Shown piece after piece: positions 6,216 through 8,772 of a stretch of DNA of 8,772 nucleotides. Below the pieces are notes generated by a model that worked only from the letters and a program-made list of their open reading frames with translations, made no database searches and was not told the origin of the DNA. The stretch is from Muribaculaceae bacterium (lineage in GTDB: Bacteria > Bacteroidota > Bacteroidia > Bacteroidales > Muribaculaceae): NCBI GenBank assembly GCA_029060585.1, contig JAIDTS010000250.1, forward strand, positions 1-8,772, in the 5' to 3' direction. The translations under genes and the position numbers were made by a program. The first letter of the stretch is position 1, and every line of letters begins with the position of its first letter.

Positions 6216-6247
6216 GCGGACGCACGGGCCGTGCGTCCCTACCGGAA
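6216..6247. repeat. Dispersed palindromic repeat, copy 2
   Basis: Stem GGACGCACG (6218-6226), loop GGC, stem CGTGCGTCC (6230-6238), then CTACCGGAA. It is in the same orientation as copy 1 (5563-5594), so the pair brackets the phosphatase gene. No T-run follows, so it is unlikely to be a rho-independent terminator. The surrounding gap 6162-6253 shows nothing else recognisable and no TAnnTTTG promoter. Confidence 0.85.
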
Positions 6248-6253
6248 GAATCG

Positions 6254-6288
6254 GAATTATGAATTATGCATTGTAAATTATGAGTTAT
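6254..6288. repeat. 7-bp tandem array running into the MATE start codon
   Basis: Units GAATTAT, GAATTAT, GCATTGT, AAATTAT, GAGTTAT read in constant 7-bp phase. GAATTAT is a rotation of the reverse complement of ATTCATA, so this array faces copy B (6129) in inverted orientation. The MATE ATG (6280-6282) is formed at the junction of the last two units, and the last unit encodes part of the first residues (MSY). Confidence 0.78.
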
Positions 6289-7641
6289 ATAAGTGAGTAT
6301 AAGTCGCTGTTCCGGCTGGGGATGCCTGTGATGGCAACTCAGTTGGGAATCATCACGGTGGCATTCGCCGACACTGCGATGGTAGGGGCGTATGGTGTCG
6401 AAGAACTGGCCGCGGCGGCATTCGTCAACTCCATGTTCATGATACCGGTAGTTATGCAGATCGGATTCGCGTCGGGTATAACTCCGCTTATCGGCGCCCT
6501 GTTCGGGAGGGACGACCACGCGGGCGCGGGACGCACGCTGAGGGCCGGGCTACAGGTGAACGCGTTCCTTTCGATAGGGCTTACAGTGCTGATGGGGATA
6601 CTCTATTTCTTCCTCGACCGCTTCGGACAGCCAGAAGAACTTCTGCCGCTTATCAGGCAGTATTACCTCATAATCCTCTCTTCGCTCTTCCCGATGGCCA
6701 TCTTCAACTGCTCGCAGCAGACGGCCAACGCGGTGACGGACACAGCGACACCGATGTGGATCATCCTCTCGGCCAATGTCGTCAACATCATCGGCAACTA
6801 TCTTCTCATCTTCGGAAAGTTCGGATGCCCGGAAATGGGACTCAACGGAGCGGGCCTCTCGACGCTGACGGCACGATGGCTATCGACGATAGGGATATTA
6901 GCGGTGTTCATGACCACGCGCCGATACAAACCCTATAAGAATGAGGCCCTCGGATCGAGCCATGTGGGACATATCAGAAGGGTGGTCTGGAATACGTCGT
7001 GGCCCATCATGATACAGTCAGGCGTTGAATGCGGACTATGGTCGTTAGGAGCCATAGTGACCGGATGGTTCGGAAAGATACAGCTGGCGGCATACCAGGT
7101 GATAAACACAATCTCGCAGTTAGGCTTCATGACCTTCATGAGCTTCGGCATCGCAGTGTCGATACGGTCGGCCAACTATACGGGCGTAGGGGACATGGCC
7201 GGAGTGAGACGCATCACGATGGCGGGTCTGCACCTCAACCTAATCCTGGCCACGGCCGCATCGGTACTGTTTTTAGTCTTCGGCCATAGTCTGACCGGGT
7301 TCTTCTCGCCTGACGAGGAGGTGCTGACCTCAGCGGGGATGCTTATCCTTCCCTTGGTGATCTACCAATATGGAGATGCGGCACAGCTGACGTTTGCAAA
7401 CGGACTGAGAGGCACGGGGAATGTCAGACCATTTTTATGGGTGACGCTTATCGCGTACATACTGATCGGAGTTCCGATGCTGTTCTGGCTTGCGACCGGA
7501 CTTGGAATGGGGAACGTCGGGGTGTACTACAGTTTCTCGTTCGCCTTGTTCGCTGCAGCTATCCTATACTGTATCTATTTTCGGAATACGGTGAAGAGGA
7601 TGTCGGCTGATAGCGCACATCATGATTACCAAGAAACCTAA
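6280..7641 (+). CDS. MATE-family multidrug/cation antiporter
   Basis: The 453-residue inner-membrane protein belongs to the MATE efflux family, which exports cationic drugs or metabolites in exchange for Na+ or H+. The length and twelve hydrophobic stretches fit the family, arranged as two homologous six-helix halves. The first half has FADTAMVG (29-36, with Asp31 in helix 1) and NGAGLST (189-195). The second half starts around WPIMIQSGVECGLWSLGAIV (241-260), with AAYQVINTISQLGF (270-283) and ANGLRGTGNVRP (373-384), a hallmark loop of NorM/DinF-like proteins. The ATG at 6280 lies in the repeat, but residues 5-20 (SEYKSLFRLGMPVMAT) are the usual family N-terminus, so this start is sound. It lies 128 bp after the phosphatase and 13 bp before the pectinesterase. 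Substrate and coupling ion are not determined by sequence. Confidence 0.94.
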   Translation: MSYISEYKSLFRLGMPVMATQLGIITVAFADTAMVGAYGVEELAAAAFVNSMFMIPVVMQIGFASGITPLIGALFGRDDHAGAGRTLRAGLQVNAFLSIGLTVLMGILYFFLDRFGQPEELLPLIRQYYLIILSSLFPMAIFNCSQQTANAVTDTATPMWIILSANVVNIIGNYLLIFGKFGCPEMGLNGAGLSTLTARWLSTIGILAVFMTTRRYKPYKNEALGSSHVGHIRRVVWNTSWPIMIQSGVECGLWSLGAIVTGWFGKIQLAAYQVINTISQLGFMTFMSFGIAVSIRSANYTGVGDMAGVRRITMAGLHLNLILATAASVLFLVFGHSLTGFFSPDEEVLTSAGMLILPLVIYQYGDAAQLTFANGLRGTGNVRPFLWVTLIAYILIGVPMLFWLATGLGMGNVGVYYSFSFALFAAAILYCIYFRNTVKRMSADSAHHDYQET

Positions 7642-7654
7642 ATGACTAAATGAT

Positions 7655-8620
7655 ATGAAAAGAAAGATTTTTGCCTTGCTGGCACTGATGATGGGAATTA
7701 TGGCCCAGGCATGGGCCGGAGAAGACGGACGGTATGCGCAGACGATTACTGTAGCGCAGGACGGAAGCGGCGACTATAAGACGATAAATGAGGCCCTGAA
7801 GAAGCTGCGGGGTGACTTCGAGGATCCTGTGAGGATTTACGTTAAGGACGGGAGATATGACGAGAAGATTCTCGTCAACTATACGCTGAAGAACGTCACG
7901 ATAGAGGGGGAAAGCAGGAAAGGAACCGTCATCACGCATGGCGACTACGCCCAGCTGAACAACATGGGGACTTCGGGGAGCTACACCATGCGCATCGACG
8001 GCAACAACATCACGCTGAAGAACATGACGATAGAGAACACAGCTGGACAGGTAGGGCAAGCTGTGGCGCTCCATACGACAGGAGACAAGATCCACGTCAT
8101 AGACTGTGACATACTGGGCAATCAGGACACGCTCTACGCCACGGGACACAATTCGCGAGACCTATTCGACAACTGCTATATAGAGGGAACCGTAGACTTC
8201 ATCTTCGGAGCAGCGACCGCGCTTTTCCGCAACTGCCATCTACACGCAAAGAGCGATTCATATCTTACGGCTGCATCCACTCCGAAAGAGAACGCTGTAG
8301 GCTACGTATTCCACAAATGCAAGGTGACTGCTGCGCCGGATGTAAAAAACGTACATCTCGGCAGAACGTGGCGTCCGTATGCCTCTACGTTCTTCATCGA
8401 TTGCGAGCTCCCGGAAGCAATCAATCCGAAGGGATGGCACAACTGGGGAAAGACGGAAAACGAGAAGACCGCCCGCTACGGGGAATACAAATGCACGGGG
8501 CCCGGAGCCAAGGAAGACGAGCGTGTAGGATGGAGGAAGAAGCTGAACGCACTTGACGCCGCCGAGCTTACCGATCCGGGGCGGATTTTCACGCGTGGAT
8601 CGGCGTGGGTGGTGGATTAA
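7655..8620 (+). CDS. Secreted pectin methylesterase (carbohydrate esterase family 8)
   Basis: This 321-residue enzyme hydrolyses methyl esters of polygalacturonate, releasing methanol and exposing pectin to lyases and hydrolases. A signal peptide at 1-21 has a basic start (MKRK), hydrophobic core and AWA cleavage site, so the protein is probably periplasmic or exported. The mature part is a right-handed beta-helix. The CE8 catalytic set is present: Gln135 in GQAVALH, Gln157-Asp158 in GNQDTLY, Asp181 in GTVDFIFG (178-185), and Arg237/Trp239 in LGRTWRP (235-241). Length is that of a single-domain CE8 enzyme with no added binding module. The ATG at 7655 is preceded by the MATE stop 13 bp upstream, suggesting co-transcription. 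The stop codon lies in a heptad repeat. Specificity for pectin follows from the family; some CE8 proteins act on related methyl-esterified substrates. Confidence 0.95.
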   Translation: MKRKIFALLALMMGIMAQAWAGEDGRYAQTITVAQDGSGDYKTINEALKKLRGDFEDPVRIYVKDGRYDEKILVNYTLKNVTIEGESRKGTVITHGDYAQLNNMGTSGSYTMRIDGNNITLKNMTIENTAGQVGQAVALHTTGDKIHVIDCDILGNQDTLYATGHNSRDLFDNCYIEGTVDFIFGAATALFRNCHLHAKSDSYLTAASTPKENAVGYVFHKCKVTAAPDVKNVHLGRTWRPYASTFFIDCELPEAINPKGWHNWGKTENEKTARYGEYKCTGPGAKEDERVGWRKKLNALDAAELTDPGRIFTRGSAWVVD

Positions 8621-8663
8621 ATATTAAATATTAGAGATTAAATATTAGAGATTAGAGATTAAA
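8615..8663. repeat. 7-bp tandem repeat array (GATTAAA/TATTAGA) at the pectinesterase end
   Basis: Seven consecutive units keep strict 7-bp phase: GATTAAA, TATTAAA, TATTAGA, GATTAAA, TATTAGA, GATTAGA, GATTAAA, all fitting [GT]ATTA[AG]A. The first unit contains the last codon and the TAA stop of the pectinesterase. The last unit runs into the left arm of the terminator hairpin. The unit family is that of the array at 1215-1263, over 7 kb away. Confidence 0.88.
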
Positions 8664-8710
8664 GTGGCGGCCCATGGATTTAACTTTAGGGTCGCCACTT
8701 TGTCTTATAT
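8661..8710 (+). terminator. Hairpin after the pectinesterase, probable terminator or attenuator
   Basis: Left arm 8661-8673 (AAAGTGGCGGCCC) pairs with right arm 8689-8701 (GGGTCGCCACTTT) over 13 bp with one G-T wobble; the loop is 15 bases. The tail TGTCTTATAT is only moderately T-rich. The next gene starts 12 bases after the stem. If it terminates, that gene needs its own promoter, which I do not see; alternatively it partly attenuates or stabilises the upstream mRNA. Confidence 0.65.
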
Positions 8711-8713
8711 GAT

Positions 8714-8772
8714 ATGAAGAGTATTGTAAAGATAATAATGGGCGCGGTATGCGCGATATTGGCATACGCGAA
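8714..8772 (+). CDS. Start of a probably secreted protein, cut by the window edge
   Basis: An open frame from ATG 8714 continues to the right edge and encodes MKSIVKIIMGAVCAILAYA, 19 residues with a basic start and hydrophobic core like a signal peptide. There is no lipoprotein box (Leu-x-x-Cys followed by a break) in the visible part. Nothing of the mature protein is seen, so no function is given. Its place next to a secreted pectinesterase makes another extracytoplasmic carbohydrate-active protein a reasonable guess only. Confidence 0.6.
   Translation, partial: MKSIVKIIMGAVCAILAYA

Overview
The window reads as chromosomal DNA of a Bacteroidales-type bacterium, possibly Muribaculaceae-like; the family is a guess. 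Supporting signs are two promoters with the Bacteroidota -33/-7 form (TTTG, 20 bp, TAnnTTTG), no convincing Shine-Dalgarno sequences, moderately GC-rich genes separated by very AT-rich repeat-laden gaps, and gene types typical of the order. There are seven complete genes, one gene cut by the right edge, no RNA genes, no CRISPR array and no transposase.

Layout. Bases 1-3779 (+) hold the end of an export operon: an HlyD/EmrA-type periplasmic adaptor followed by two related ABC-2 type permeases. An outer-membrane TolC-like partner and an ATPase would be expected, but neither is in the window. A hairpin terminator at 3850-3886 closes this block. The sigma-54 factor rpoN lies on the minus strand (3964-5361), convergent with the export operon. 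The 5362-5635 gap is a divergent control region. It holds one promoter for rpoN and one for the plus-strand genes, two hairpins that look like insulators, and copies of two dispersed repeats. From 5636 the plus strand carries a low-molecular-weight protein tyrosine phosphatase, a MATE-family multidrug/cation antiporter and a secreted pectin methylesterase (CE8). The last two are only 13 bp apart. After a strong hairpin (8661-8701) another gene begins, with a signal-peptide-like start, and runs off the window.

How the genes fit. The adaptor and the two permeases should form one envelope-spanning efflux or secretion machine. The phosphatase, MATE protein and pectinesterase may be co-transcribed, but no shared pathway is evident. 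The pectinesterase, followed by another apparently secreted protein, suggests the left edge of a plant-polysaccharide (pectin) utilisation region. No gene points to a new defence or mobile system.

The most unusual signal is in the gaps. Almost every gap between same-direction genes contains tandem units of exactly 7 bp. The unit sequence differs from gap to gap, and the arrays reach into gene ends: they supply the phosphatase C-terminus and stop, the MATE start codon, and the pectinesterase stop. Other dispersed repeats (a 27-bp repeat around rpoN and a 32-bp palindromic repeat around the phosphatase) make the gaps a mosaic of small repeat families.
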